DNA of 64,000 bases from Edaphochlamys debaryana (Eukaryota > Chlorophyta > Chlorophyceae > Chlamydomonadales), in the NCBI GenBank assembly GCA_016858145.1, contig JAEHOE010000001.1, positions 2,480,001 through 2,544,000 of the forward strand, given 5' to 3'. The notes beneath the pieces were generated by a model. It was given only the letters and a program-made list of their open reading frames with translations. It did not search any database and was not told where the DNA came from. Both the position numbers and the translations under genes were made by a program. This document shows positions 1-12,040 of the stretch, in pieces (positions within the stretch are counted from its first letter, which is position 1; every line of letters begins with the position of its first letter).

Positions 1-724
1 AAGGCCCGTGGAGTAGGCCGAACGGCCGCAGCGTCCAGCGCTGTGATTCTTTTGAGGATCCTTCATTGTAAACCCGAGGACTGCAATCACCCAACCCTCG
101 GTAAAAGGATCCCCATGGCCTGCCTGACATGGTTGCCACCTGAGTACGCTGGACAGGAGGGGGCAGCTGTCTGGGCGGTTGCGGGCTCGACTAGGAGGGT
201 TACAATCCAACCCAATACAACTCACAACCGACCCTGCGCCTGCAACGGGATGCAACCTTGGTCCATGACCACACAATGCTGCGAGCGTGACAACAAGTCT
301 ACGTCCCATGCAAGCCGAGTCCGCTGCGCCCCCTCGCAACTAGTGTTATGTAAAACCCATGCGCCACCGTGTTTCTTCATGCGCTCTTCCAGCCCTAGGA
401 AGGCTCGTGCCAAGAATGCCCCAGCCTCTTCCACCATAAAAGCGCAAAACCGGGGAGTTTCCCGTGATGCAAGAATGAGGCCGGAGGTACTTGCGGTGCA
501 GAGCACAAACCATTTCTCCGGCTTTACCCCGGCCCAATCTGTTGATGCGCACATGCGCCCTGAAGTCACGCTGCCTCATGCAAGACGTCTGCGGGTTCAC
601 ACCTGCCCTGCCAGCTTCACCCTCCGCCCCTTCTCAGTAAGATTCCCCCCCGGCCCCGTCTACCGCCTTCCCCCTCCTCCCACCTAACCCACCCCCCACC
701 AAACCCTGCCCGCTCCCTCCCTGC
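1..724. other. 3' flank of the SCCPDH-like gene, no gene recognised
   Basis: This stretch lies downstream of the minus-strand oxidoreductase gene. It probably holds that gene's 3' UTR: a TTACA at 200-204 reads TGTAA on the minus strand, the usual chlamydomonadalean poly(A) signal, about 520 nt past the stop. A 214-codon open frame at 43-687 shows no recognisable domain and no splice-site context, and I do not regard it as a gene. Confidence 0.4.
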
Positions 725-3700
725 TCACAGCGGCTGCACGCTCTCCACCTCCCACTGGAACCCCGCCCCCCGCAGCCGCTCCACGAGCACAGGCCCCAGC
801 GCCGCCCCGGGGCTGAGCACGCCCGCCTGCGCCAGGCGCGCGTCCGCCCGCAGCCGCGCCCCCTCCAGCGCCATGGCCAGCCCCGTCTCCAGCAGCATGC
901 GCGAGGTGGACCAGTAGCCGGCGTCGCGGGCGGGGTCCTGGAGGGGGGGAAGGTGGATGGGGAGGAGAACGGTGAGGATTTGAGGTGCGGACTACGGCAC
1001 TACGAGCACTACATGAGCACTAAGGCGTGTAAAGCCTGGGTGCCTGTGCTGGGTTGTGCTGGTGGGGCCAATGAGAGTCACCCAGCAGGCAGAGGGGCAC
1101 GGGCAGACTTGTCGTGGGATGCTTAGCAGAGGCAGGGGCAGGGGCTGGGCCTGGACTCACCCCGCAGTGCCCCTTGACCACGCGGGGCTGCGGCTCGTCC
1201 GTGACCGCCACCAGGTCCATGCGCCAGGCGGCGTTCTTGCGGGCGGCCTCGTCGGGGCCCTGGCCGGGGGCGGGCAGCAGCCTGCGGGCGCCCGGCGCGG
1301 TCAGGGGAGGTGGAGCACCAAGTGAGGTGGCATGCAGGCGTGTAGACTGTAGAGGGGGACTTCGTGCGTGCTAAGGGCAGGCGCAAGGCGCGGAGAGGAA
1401 CGAGCTCGAAGCCACCGTTTCTCTCACAGTGCCGAGAGCGGTACCGGCTGAAGGGCCCGCACATGCAAGCCCCCCCCCCCGCTCCCCACGCACCTCCGCA
1501 CCACCGAGCGCAGCGGCGGGATGCCGAAGGTGATTCCGATCATGGCGGTGATGCCGGTGAGCAGGGAGGCGCCCAGCAGGCCGCTGCAGGCGACGCCCTC
1601 GTAGTACCTGAAGGCGTGGGTGGTGGTGGAGGGTGGTGGTGGAGGGTGGTGGTGAGGTGTGATGGGGTGATCGGGGTGGAGGCCGGATGTCGTGAGCCCA
1701 CCCTTGCTGCTGCTCTGGGCCAGGGGATATGCGGCGCGGGCCTATGGCCGCTGGCGGGCAGGCCCCACAGCCCCCCACTGGAGAGCGGCTTACTTGAAGT
1801 CCTTGCCGTAGGGGTAGGTGGCCTGCATCAGGGCGGCGCTCTCTGTAGGGGGGGGGGGCGCAGCAAGGGAGGGGTCGATGAGGGGGAATGCAGGGGCACG
1901 GCGGGGCAGAGTCGGACCGTAAGCGGGTCCCTCGCATCTGCACCCTGCGAGGGCCGCCTCGACCCCGTGTGGGCAGCGCGCAGCAGCCCGCCCCCAGCCA
2001 CCCCGCTCCACCCACCGTGCACCACCTTGCCGTTGACTCCCTCCATGAACCACGGGCCGCCCCAGACCTTGGCGGGGGCGATGTAGCGGGGCAGGATGCC
2101 GGCGGGCTTGTCGGGGCCGCCGGGCAGCCTTGGGTGCAAGGGGCGGAACAGGGGGCATATCAGTGTGCGAGAGCCGGGCTGGTCCCCTCCCAGACCCCGC
2201 TCCGCAGCCTCGCCACTGCCGCATCGACGGCCTCTGGTCGAAGTTGAGCGCCGACTAGCAACGTGCCCGCTGTTGGCTCCTTCCCGTCGCCGGCGCCCAG
2301 CCCCTACGCGGGCCCTCCCCAGGCCCTCCCCAGGCCCACCCGTGGGCCTCTGCCAGGTAGTAGGCGTTATTGGCCACCGCCGAAAGCTCAGCACTGGTCT
2401 CAGTCGCCATCATGACAGCACCCGACTGGGGGGAAGAGGGAAGCGGGAGGGGCGGGGCGCAGGTTGGTGGTGGCAGTGGGAAAGACAGAGGGAGGAATGG
2501 AGGGGAATGCCCTTTGGAACAGGCGGGATGGGCTGGGGCAGGATGCTCCACGCGAGCGCAAGCCGCACGCACGGCCTCATTCCCCCCTCACTCCGCACCC
2601 CCCTGCGGCCCCCCACCCCCCTGCGCCCCCTCACCTCGATGGTGCCTCCGCTGATGCCGCCGCCCTTGCCCCCCGCCAGCAGGCCGTACACCTGCGACAC
2701 GCCCCTGAATGGAGGGAGGGGGATGAGGATGGGGAAGGGAGTCAAGACGGAAGCGGGAAGCGACCTTTCCCCCGCCAGAACGGCCACTTCAATACCATAA
2801 GCCGCCACCGCTTCCGCTTTGTCCTCCACTCCGAAGTGCACGGCGGTCCCGCACGGTGTCCGAGGCCCCCTTTCACCACCACTCCCCGGCACTCACACGC
2901 CCAGCTTCTCCTTGCAGTGCTCCACCATCTAAAGCGGGGGGCGTCGGGGGGGAGGGGCATGGGGAGGGAAGAGATCAGCGGGGGTTAAGGTACTCGGAGC
3001 CGGGTTTCGCAGCGGCCGCATGGCGGTCGGGCCCTCGACCGCCCATCTCTGCTCATGACCTGCTCCCACGGAACCGCCTGTTCACGCGCTGGGTACCCCT
3101 CCCTGCTGCCACGAACACGCCAACCTCGCCCCTTGTCCCCCCATCCACGGACGCCCCCTCCGCCCCCCACCATGTAGGCCCCCAGGTCCGAGGGCACGCT
3201 GTCGAAGCCGCAGCAGTGCAGCACGCGCACGCCCTTGGCCGCCGCCTGCTTGTGGTTGCGCTGGATGGAGCGCTTCACCCAGGTCACCTCGCCTGGGGGC
3301 GGGAGGGCGCGCGGTGCAGGCGACACAGCTGAGGGCGCGCTCCATACCCAGCCCTCCAGCATTTCGGAGTTCAGACAATCAGACAGCCGAAACCCGCGGC
3401 ACCTTAAATTAAGACCAGTCCAACGTCTTGACATCAAGGCCAACATCTTCCCCCTTACCCCAGTGCGCCTCGGGCCCCCTCCCCCACCCGTGATGTCTGC
3501 GTAGTGCGTGCCCTCCGCCACGGCCGCCTCCACCAGGTTGTCCCCGTACTTGGCGAAGGGGCCGGCCGTGGACAGCACCACCTCGGCCTGGGCCGCCACG
3601 CGGGACACAGCGGGCTTGTCCAGGGCGTCGGCGGTAAGGATGGGCACGTCCTGGGGGAGGATATGTGGGGTACATGAGGGGTGGGGAGGAGTGTGTTGAG

Positions 3701-4330
3701 AAGGAGGCCGCGAGCTGGATGGGGGCGCGATGAGGGGTGGTGGTGTAACGGGGAGAGTGGGTCATGCAAACCCCTGCCGGCCGCTGAGACCCTTCCACCC
3801 CCGTTGCCGTGACATGGCGTGAGACCAAGAATGTACGAGGGTTTCAAGAGCGAGGGCAGGGAGCGTGTGCACGAGGGGAAAGGGGCTCCTCCAGCGCACC
3901 TTGCACGCGGGGTTGATGCGGGCGAGGTCCGCCCGAACCTGCTCCAGCTTTTTGGGGTCACGGCCAGCCATAGCCCAGCGGATTTTGCCCTGACGTGGAT
4001 GAAAGAGGGAGCGGGGGTGCAGGTGGGAGGGGGGTGACAGGGGCGCTCCGTGGGGAGCCAGGGCACGCGTGGCGCGGGTGTGTGGCCAGCACCGCGTCAC
4101 CAGGTCCCGCACCTGGTAGTCACGAGCGATGTGCTCGCACACCAGCTTCCCCGTGAAGCCGGACGCACCAACGACCACGATCTGCACAAGGACGGGAAGG
4201 GAGCTTGACGCTGTGGGGAAGCGGGAGCCAAGACTAGACCAGAATGGGTGGGATGCGCGATGACGCCCACACGCAATCTCCCGCGTAGACCGCTTACTTG
4301 GTAAGGGCGCTGCGCCATTGCGGCTGCCAT
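725..4330 (-). CDS. Saccharopine dehydrogenase-like oxidoreductase (SCCPDH family)
   Basis: Spliced model of 13 exons, read from high to low coordinates: 4330-4298, 4181-4101, 3989-3900, 3650-3488, 3292-3171, 2928-2897, 2704-2635, 2425-2340, 2128-2016, 1842-1794, 1607-1494, 1281-1161, 937-725. The total is 428 aa, almost exactly the length of animal SCCPDH. The protein opens with a Rossmann nucleotide-binding strand IVVVGASGFTG (residues 12-22), followed by GRDPKKLEQVRADL, a VLSTAGPFAKYG stretch, HYADITGE and CCGFDSVPSDLG, which are hallmarks of this family (also called trans-acting enoyl reductase-like). An internal hydrophobic stretch (YYEGVACSGLLGASLLTG and following) fits the membrane-associated segment of SCCPDH. 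The family is an NAD(P)-dependent oxidoreductase, but its substrate is not established; it is not true lysine-pathway saccharopine dehydrogenase. All introns are GT-AG. The gene is divergent from SDA1, with 472 bp between start codons. Confidence 0.9.
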
Positions 4331-4802
4331 GTCGGTTACTGTATGCTGAGCGACGACACGCGATTACGCGAGTTGAGGTGACGCCTGGAGTGCAATCCGC
4401 ACTGAAGCAAGCGTGGCAAGATAGTGGTGAGAGGCGCTCAGCAGTAGTTTGGGAAGTTCGAGTGAACCAGTTATACTTATGCCGGTCAGCGTTTGCAGGC
4501 GCAAGTCTTGGGGCGAGCAGATTGGTGCATTGCCGACCGCTCGCCTTCGCCGGAATGGGCGACTCTCAACCAAAAGCAAAGCCCCAAGCCCCGAGCCCCA
4601 GGGGTACAGCTGTTGCCCTTACCTGTAGACGCGTTTAGCTCGTGAGAAGCTCCCCTTTTAACTGGGTGCGCCAGAACCCCAGGCGCCGAGTGCAACACCA
4701 GCGCCTACATACCTGTGCCTAGGACAGCGCTGCCCTATATACCTTTTACGTGCCCGCTAGGGGCTTTCGCGAGCCTCAAGGCTCGCAGGCAGGGCGGCCG
4801 CC
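4331..4802. promoter_or_regulatory. Bidirectional promoter region, SCCPDH-like / SDA1
   Basis: This is the 472-bp interval between the divergent start codons of the minus-strand oxidoreductase and SDA1. It is visibly less GC-rich than the genes. A TATA-like CTATATACC lies at about 4734-4742, some 60 nt upstream of the SDA1 ATG. No equivalent was seen near the other start. The regulatory role is inferred from position only. Confidence 0.45.
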
Positions 4803-7800
4803 ATGTCGACGAGCTCGGAGCTGCTTGCGCTGCAGGCAAGCGGTTATCTGGCGCTTCCTATGGCCGGAGTTATGCGTTTGGACTTGCTCAGCAGCGCTTT
4901 GACGCTGCTGCACGCCGCCGCAGAGCAACATCAAGAAGGACCCGGACGGCTACAAGGATGAGTTCATGCTGCAGGTGCGAGCAAACTCTAACCCGTTCGC
5001 AGTCGTGGACATCGGTCGGCGCGCGCGGCAGCGGGGTCGGCCCAACCGCGACCCTTTTCGTTGGGGTCCGCCCCTCCCGCCTACCTCTTCCCTGCTCCTC
5101 ACTCCGCCACTTCCTGCCTCTCCCTCTTCCTTCTCCTCCCTCCCGTTCACCCCCAGTACCGCCACTACCAGGCCATGCTGGACATCTTCAAGCTGCGCCC
5201 CTCCAAGGACAGCAAGGAGTTTGGGGAGCTGGTCTTGTTCATGGCGCAGGTGGGGTGCGCCCCGGGGCCGGCCTGGGCGCCTGGGCCTGGGCTCCGCTTG
5301 GGTCTGGTCTCTCGGAGACCCCTGCACCGCCGAGGGCAGGGCGCGGCTGCCCAGCGGCTGCCCACACAGCGGCGGGCACGGCTGCAGGCGCTCCTGCAGT
5401 GCGCCCCTCCGTGGAGCGTAACACTGGACAGGGAGGGGCCCGGGAAGCTCCTCTTCTCTTTCCCCGCCCTTCAACAGCCCACACCATGGCCCCCGCTCCA
5501 CCCACCCCGTCCCGCCCCCAGGTCTCCCGCGCCTACCCCAAGACCATGGCGAGCTTCGCCGGGGATCTGGCGGCGCTGCTGGACGCGCACCGGGACACGC
5601 TGGACCCTGCCCTGCGGCGGCAGGTGGTGGGGGCGCTCATCCTCATGCGCAACCGGGGACAGGTGGAGGCCATGGCGGTGCTGCCGCTGTTCTTCAGGCT
5701 GTTCAGGGCGCAGGTGGGGGCGGGGGATGGAGAGGGTGGGGGTGGGGGTGGGGGGTGGGGGTGGGGGTGGGGTGGGGGTGGGGGTGGGGGTGGGGGTGGG
5801 GGTGGGGGGTGGGGGTGGGGGTGGGGGTGGGGGGTGGGGGTGGGGGGTGGGGGGTGGGGGTGGGGGTGGGGGGGGGGGGGTGGGGGTGGGTGAGAGGGTT
5901 CTAGGGAGGCAGGGGGAGTGATGGGTGTGGGGGGGGCGTTGTGAGGGAGGGGGTTGTCAGGAGGGGGGCTACAGGAAGAGGCTTTGGTGCGAAACGGGCG
6001 GAGGGTGCACAAGGCGGCAGGCAGCGCCCCATCTGATCCCTCCTCTTGCCCCTTTTGCCCCCCTTGCTTTCCCCAGGACAAGGCGCTCCGCCAGCAGCTG
6101 TTCCGCCACATCGTGGCCGACCTCAAGGCGGCCAACCGCAAGAGCCGCAACGAGCGACTCAACCGCTCCGTGCAGGTGCGCCCGGCCCTGGGGCGGTGCA
6201 GAGCTGGGCGAGGCTGCAGCGCTGGGGCCACAGGGCGGGGGCCCGTGGACCGGCACCCCCCCAGGCTCCACACGCGACTTGCTCCTGCACTCCCCGGCTG
6301 AGTCTCAAGTCGCTACCCCCTCCCATCCCTGACCCCTCCCCTCCCCCCCAGAACTTCATGTACACGGTGGTGTCGGACGACAACGAGGCGGCCGCCAAGC
6401 GGGGCCTGGCGGTGCTCACGGAGATGTGGCGGCGGCACGTGTGGCGGGACGCGCGCACCGTCAACGTCATCGGTGGGGGGGCGGGGGCGCCGGCGGGAAC
6501 AGGGGGCAGGAAGTGCTGAAGGAAAGGGTGGGGCCGTCTGTAGGACAGCGGACGGACCGGACGGTATTGCGGCCAACAGGTGGAGGAGGGTCCAGTCCGC
6601 CGCATTAGATGGCCCACTGTGTCGTTGAGTCGCAGCTCGTGGATCGCCCTTGCCCATGTTGCTCGGCCCCCCTCGCTCCGCCTGCCCTCCCGCCCCCAGC
6701 CTCCGCCGCGTTCCACAAGTCCCCCCGCGTGCTGCTGGCGGTGATGAAGTTCTTCCTGGGGCAGGACCGGGAGCCGGAGGAGGGCAGCGACGTGGAGGAC
6801 GACGAGGGCGAGGGGCCCAAGCCCACGGCCCCCACCAAGGACGACTACTATTCGGCCTACCACAAGGTGGGGGGGGAGGGGAGGGGAGGGGAGGAGAGGG
6901 GGGGGGGGAGGAGAGGGGGGGAGGGAGGAAAGGGAGGGGCCGGGGTGGGCGGCGATGGAGTGGGCGCTGGTGGACGGTAAGGCGGGTGGCTTGGGTCCCT
7001 GCGGCGGGGTGGGGTGACGGGGCCAATTAGGGTGCAGGGGGGGCAAGGGCGTACGGTGGGGCCGCTGTGGCCTGGGGGGTCTGCTGTGGCCTGGGGGTTC
7101 CGCAGAGGTCAGCGCGCAAGGCGTATGTCCAGCAAATCGCATCCCTCCGCCCTTCTGCCTCCCCCCCTTAGGGCACTCGCTCCTCCAAGAAGAAGAAGCA
7201 GCACAAGCTCAAGCGCGCCCTGGCCACCGCCAAGAAGGCGCAGCGCAAGGCGGACGGAGGGGGCAGCGGGGCCGAGTCCTTCGCGGCCATCCACCTGCTG
7301 CACGACCCGCAGGTGGGGGGGGGCTGGGAGGCTAGGGGGGGCTGGGGTGGGAACAGGGGAAGAAAGGAGGGGGTTTAGAGCGTGAGCTTTAAGGGTGGGA
7401 CAGGAGCGAACGGGGAGACGCTCCGCGGGCACGTCAGGGCCGGCCGAGGCAACCCACTCCACTCGCCGTCTGGCCCCCCGGCCCTCATCACCCTCCCTCC
7501 CTCAACCCTCTGCGCCCAGACGTTTGCCGAGAAGCTGTTCTCGCGGCTGGCGGGCGGCGGGGAGCGGTTCGAGACGCGGCTGAGCGTCATGGCGGTGCTG
7601 AGCCGCGTGATCGGCGTGCACAAGTGGGTGGGGACCTGCCGTTGGCGGGGATGGAGGGGGGAGAGGGAGGGGAGTTGGGGCGGTGGCAGCGAGGGCTGGA
7701 TTGGAGGGGGCCCTGGAGCAGAGGGGTGCTGGGTGTGAGGGTCCATGTGCGACTTGGGGTTTCCGACTTCGCGTCCATCCTCCACGCCTCTCACGCCCCC

Positions 7801-10800
7801 CCTTCACCGCCACCCTCCTCCCTAGACTAACCTTTCCTCGATTAACCCTCCCCCCCCAGGCTCCTGGTGCTCAACTTCTACCCCTACCTTCAGAAGTACA
7901 TCGCCCCCCACCAGCGGGAGGTGAACCAGGTGCTGGCGGCGCTGGTGCAGGTGAGGGGGGGGGCGCAGGGGGTGTTTGTAAGTGGGCCAGGGGGGGCAGG
8001 AGGTTGGAGGGACGTGTGTCGAGAGCTCGGGCTGGCCCCTAGGAACGGTGGACAGGTGGAAAGGTTGACAGGTGGACGTCACGGTAGCATCTGGTTGCGT
8101 CCTCCTCGCTGACCCGCCCCCTCCCCCCCCAGGCCACGCACGACCTCATCCCCGCCGACGCGCTGGCCCCGGTGCTGCGGCAGCTGGTGGACCAGTTCGT
8201 GCACGACAAGTGAGGATGTGGGGGCGGGGGGGGGGGGGGTTGGGGTGCTGGGTAGTTTGGGAGGTTGGGGTATTGGGGAGGTTGCGGTATGGGGAGGAGG
8301 GTGTCTTGGGCAGGGCGGTGAAGGAGCATGCGGGCACGGTCGGCGGGCGTGGCTTCGCTGCCTGAACGGAAGGGGCTACAGGTGCAGCGGGGGCTGCGTT
8401 CAAGGCGGATCCCAGGAGGGAGGATCTGGCTCTCAAGCCGCCAACTATGCCCCCTCCACCCCCACCCCACCCCCCAGGGCTCGGCCCGAGGTGATGACTG
8501 TGGGCCTCAAGGCGGTGCGCGAGCTGGTGAGGAGGCCAGGGGGGCTGGTGGGAAACGGGTTTGTGTCCGAAGGCCGGGCGGCAGGGTTCTGAGCAAGTAA
8601 GGGGCCGGGATGCGTCTGCGGGTTTCTGAGCAAGTAAGGGGCTGGGGTGCGTCTGCTCGAGTCGAGCGAGCGTGTGCCGACGCCCACTTGAATCCCTCCC
8701 TCCCTTCCTCCCTCCCTCCCTCCCTCCCCCAGGTCCTCCGCTGCCCGCTGGTCATGAGCGCTGACCTGCTGGGGGACCTGGCGCAGTACAAGAAGTTCAG
8801 GGACAAGCAGGCGAGGGAGGGGAGGGGCAGGGGAGGGGGTGGGTGGGGTGGATGGGGGTTGTGAGGCGAGAGAGCACAGGGAAGCGGAGGGGGCGGCTGG
8901 CTTGAACGCGGCGGCAGGAGGCTGGAGCGGGAAAGGGCGGGTTGCGTACTGCCTGGGGCGAGGCCCCAAGGAGGCCTGGCGGGCGGACAGTAGGAGGCTC
9001 TACGAACTGCCTAGATGGGCGTCTCGCCGGGTTCCCGAAACCCCCCCTCCTGCCCCTCCCCCTCTCCTGCCTCCCCCCTCAGGTCTCCGTGGCCGCCCGC
9101 GCCCTCATCGGCGCCTTCCGCGACATCAACCCGGAGATGCTGGCCAAGAAGGACCGGGGCAGGGGCGCGGACCTGGGTGAGGCTGGACCTGGGTTTGCTA
9201 TCGGGACGGGCGGAGAGGCGGCCAGGCGGCAACAGAAGCCGCAGCGGTGCGGCCAAGGGGCAGCCGTTCTCTCGCTGAACGCCACTATCTTCTTGCCAAC
9301 CTGTATGCCAACTTCCCTCTCCTTCCTCTCCCGACCCCCCTCCATCCCCCCCTTGCCCCCCAGCGCTGCGCCCCCGCGAGTACGGTGACGTGGGCGTGGC
9401 CACCCGGGTGTCGGGCGCCGAGCTGCTGCAGCAGGCGCTGGCGGAGGGGCGCACGGCCAGCGACGACGAGGTGGACCTGGGGCTGAGCGACAGCGAGGAC
9501 GGGGACGAGGACGAGGACAGCGAGGAGGAGGACGGGGAGGAGGGCGAGGAGGGCGAGGATGAGCTCGAGTCGCTGTCGGGTGAGGGCTGGGGTTGGGGGG
9601 CAGGGTGGGAGGGGCCGGGCGCGTGGCGGCGGCGAGGTCTGGCGGGGTTGGAGGAGGGGGCGAGTCAAGCGGTAGCGTGTGGGCTCCCGGGTGTCGTGCC
9701 TGCTCTTGTCTGTCTACTCCTGACGATGCGTCCTGGGCCCCTTGCAACCCGCCCGGGCCCATCCGCAGGCGACGAGGGCGAGAGCGGCAGCGGCGACTGG
9801 GAGGACGTGTCGGAAGAGGGCGAGGAGGAGGAGGAGGCGGCGAAGGCGGGCAAGGGCAAGGCCAAGGGGAAAGCCAAGCCGTCACCCCAGGCCAAAGGCA
9901 AGGGTAAGCGCGGCGCGGGCGGCGAGGAGGAGCCGTCCTCCTCCGGGGAAGGCGAGGACGAGGACGAGGAGGGCGCGAGCGGCTCTGGCTCCGGCTCGGA
10001 ACTCGGATCCGAGGACGAGGGGGCGGGTCCGTCTGGATCCGGATCCGGGTCAGAGGACGACGAGGAGGACGACGACGACGTTGGGCGTAAGGGCCGCAAG
10101 GCCAAGCGCGCGGCCGCCAAGGCCAAGGCCGCGGCTAGGGCCAAGGCCAAGGCGGACGCGAAGCTGGCGAGCGACCCCAACTCCCTGGCATCGCTCAAGC
10201 GGAAGCTGGCGGAAGCCAAGGCCGAGTCAGCGCGGAAGAAGGCGCGGTCCAGCGACGCTGCGGAGCAGGGCGGCGAGGGCGAGGGCGAGGAGGCGCCCAA
10301 GGCGGTCAACATCGAGGCGGACCGCATCCTCACGCAAGAGGTGAGGGAGCGGGAGGTGGTGGCGGGCGTGGGGTTGGGAGATGGGGTTGGGAGGAGGAGG
10401 GGGAGCTCGAGAAGCGAGCGGCTGGGGAGCGGCTCGGCACTGATGCGGCGGCGCACGCGTGCTTGTATCAGTGTGTGCGGCAGAGGCGCGCGCACAGCGG
10501 GCGGGTTACCCGGGTCAGCGTCAAGGTCGGCGTGCTTTCGTGGTGGGAGCGCCATTACGCCAAGTGCCTTCACAACTTCACACCCACCGTTACTCTTTGT
10601 CCTCCTTGTCCTCCCTGTCCTCATCCTTCCTCCCCTCCCTGCCCCCCCCTCCCCCTCCCCCTCCCCCCAGGACTTCGACCGCATCAAGAAGCTCAAGCAG
10701 AAGGCGCTGGTGGAGGCGGCGCTGGCCAAGCACGGCCTGGCCTCGGCCTCCCGCGCCAAGAAGGTCAAGATGCTGGAGGCGGCCGAGGAGGAGGCGGCGG

Positions 10801-11357
10801 AGGCCATGGCGCTGCAGGAGCGGCTGGCGGCCATTGGGGAGTCCAAGGTGGCGGCAGGGGACCTGGCGGGTGAGGCAGGGCGGGGGTGGGGAGGAGGGCG
10901 GAGGGCGGGGAGGTGCAGGGAGCCGGCGGGCGGAGGCACGGGGGGCGGGTCCGGCAAAAGCCGGCGTGGGGGGGGGGCCGGGCGGCGAGGGGCCGGTGCC
11001 CAGCGGGCTGGGCATGCGCGGGTGGGCAACTGCTCACGTGTGAGGGGCATCTACACGCGTCTTTGACCTTTCCCTCCCTTCTGTCCCCGCCCCCCGCCCG
11101 CCCGCACAGCCCGCATCAAGGCGCGCAAGGACAAGGCGGCGCGCATGGCCTCGGTGCTGGAGGGCCGCGAGGGGCGCGAGAAGTTCGGCGCCAAGTCGGC
11201 GCTCAAGAAGAAGAAGACGGCGGGCCTGTCGGAGCGCGAGAAGCAGCGGCGCAAGGTCATGCCCATGGCGGCGCGCGTGCAGCAGATCCGGCGGCGCAAC
11301 GCGGCGGCGCGCGGGAAGAAGATGGGCAAGAACTTCAAGGGGCACGTGCGGGGGTAG
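4803..11357 (+). CDS. SDA1: SDA1 homologue, 60S ribosome-biogenesis factor
   Basis: Spliced model of 18 exons: 4803-4835, 4924-4974, 5157-5249, 5522-5713, 6077-6175, 6352-6472, 6700-6866, 7172-7312, 7520-7623, 7860-7950, 8133-8209, 8478-8526, 8733-8810, 9083-9176, 9364-9579, 9769-10340, 10671-10869, 11110-11357. The product is 874 aa. SDA1 is a nucleolar/nuclear factor needed for maturation and export of the pre-60S subunit. The N-terminus (LLALQ, IKKDPDGYKDEF, YRHYQAMLDIF) matches the SDA1/NUC130 start, followed by the conserved VSRAYPKTMASFAG, LRRQVVGALILMRN and RNERLNRSVQNFMY segments. A Glu/Asp/Ser-rich and Lys/Ala-rich linker (exons 15-17) precedes a very basic C-terminus rich in KKK, RR and GKNFKGHVRG, typical of the family. 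Introns 1 and 13 need GC donors (CAG/GCAAGC at 4836, CAG/GCGAGG at 8811). Intron 4 is an extreme G-rich tract. Confidence 0.93.
5714..5900 (+). repeat. G-rich (TGGGGG)n tract in SDA1 intron 4
   Basis: About 180 nt of nearly uninterrupted GGGGTG/GGGGGT units sit directly after the donor of SDA1 intron 4. The G runs lie on the transcribed RNA sense, so they could form G-quadruplexes in DNA or pre-mRNA. It is a low-complexity satellite rather than a coding feature. The Gly/Trp-rich open frames across it are artefacts of composition. Confidence 0.85.
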
Positions 11358-12040
11358 TGCGCTGGTGGGGCTGGCGGAGTGGGGGTGGGGGTTCGGGGGC
11401 TGGGGGGAGGTGCTGTGGACGAGGGAAGGGTAGGGGCAGGCGATGGTGGTGGTGGTGTGGGTGGCAGGCGGGAAGGGCCGGGGGTAGTGGAAGGTAGCAG
11501 GACATGCTGAGATGCTGGCCGCGGGTTGGCGGAGTCGAAGGTAGGGTGCGTCGGCAGAGGGTAAGGCGTGGGGTGCGGTGGAGCAGGCATGTCAACGACA
11601 GGGCAGGCTACAGCTGCCGTGGGCTGACTGCTTGCGGTAGCCTGAAGGCCCGGGGCTGGGACCAGGGCCGGCGAGTGCGCAGGAATGTGCATGGCGTGCA
11701 CGGCTTGAGCAGCAGTGGTGATTTAATACGACTGTGCTGTCTGCCCCAAGACCGCCCAGTTCTCGGAGTCACCCAGCGAATGCCGATTATCTGGCGAAGG
11801 ACAGCGGGGGTTGGCCGGGAAAGCGTGGCGACAGCGGGGACGGCGTGCCGACACGTACCCAGTCCACTCTGACTGCAGGCGGGAGTAATACGAAATGCAT
11901 TCCATAGTCTGATCAGTAGCTATATCGCTTGCCTCTCAACGTGAAATGCTGCCGCCGCGACCCTACCGCTTGCATCGCTGACCCACTGCCTCAGCGACCA
12001 CTATTGCCAAGCTCTACTTTGTTGATAAACCCTAATAAGC
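11358..12040. other. Intergenic region between SDA1 and the DHHC gene
   Basis: This 683-bp gap must hold the SDA1 3' UTR and the promoter and 5' UTR of the downstream DHHC gene. GC content falls towards 12000. I see no convincing TATA box, RNA gene or conserved coding segment. Confidence 0.4.

Noticed and set aside
43..687. 214-codon open frame at the left edge
   Set aside because: No domain or splice signals, overlapped by open frames on the other strand, and located where the 3' UTR of the neighbouring gene should be.
725..4330. Authentic lysine-pathway saccharopine dehydrogenase
   Set aside because: The length, GPFAKYG and CCGFDSVPSD motifs fit the SCCPDH-like branch, not the lysine-forming or lysine-degrading enzymes.
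5714..5900. G-rich tract considered as a CRISPR or satellite locus
   Set aside because: No spacers or regular repeat-spacer structure; it lies inside a well-defined intron of a eukaryotic gene.
9665..11050. 461-codon open frame antisense to SDA1
   Set aside because: Its Ser/Pro/Ala/Leu composition is the mirror of the acidic and Lys/Ala-rich SDA1 exons; the sense frame has homology and splice sites.
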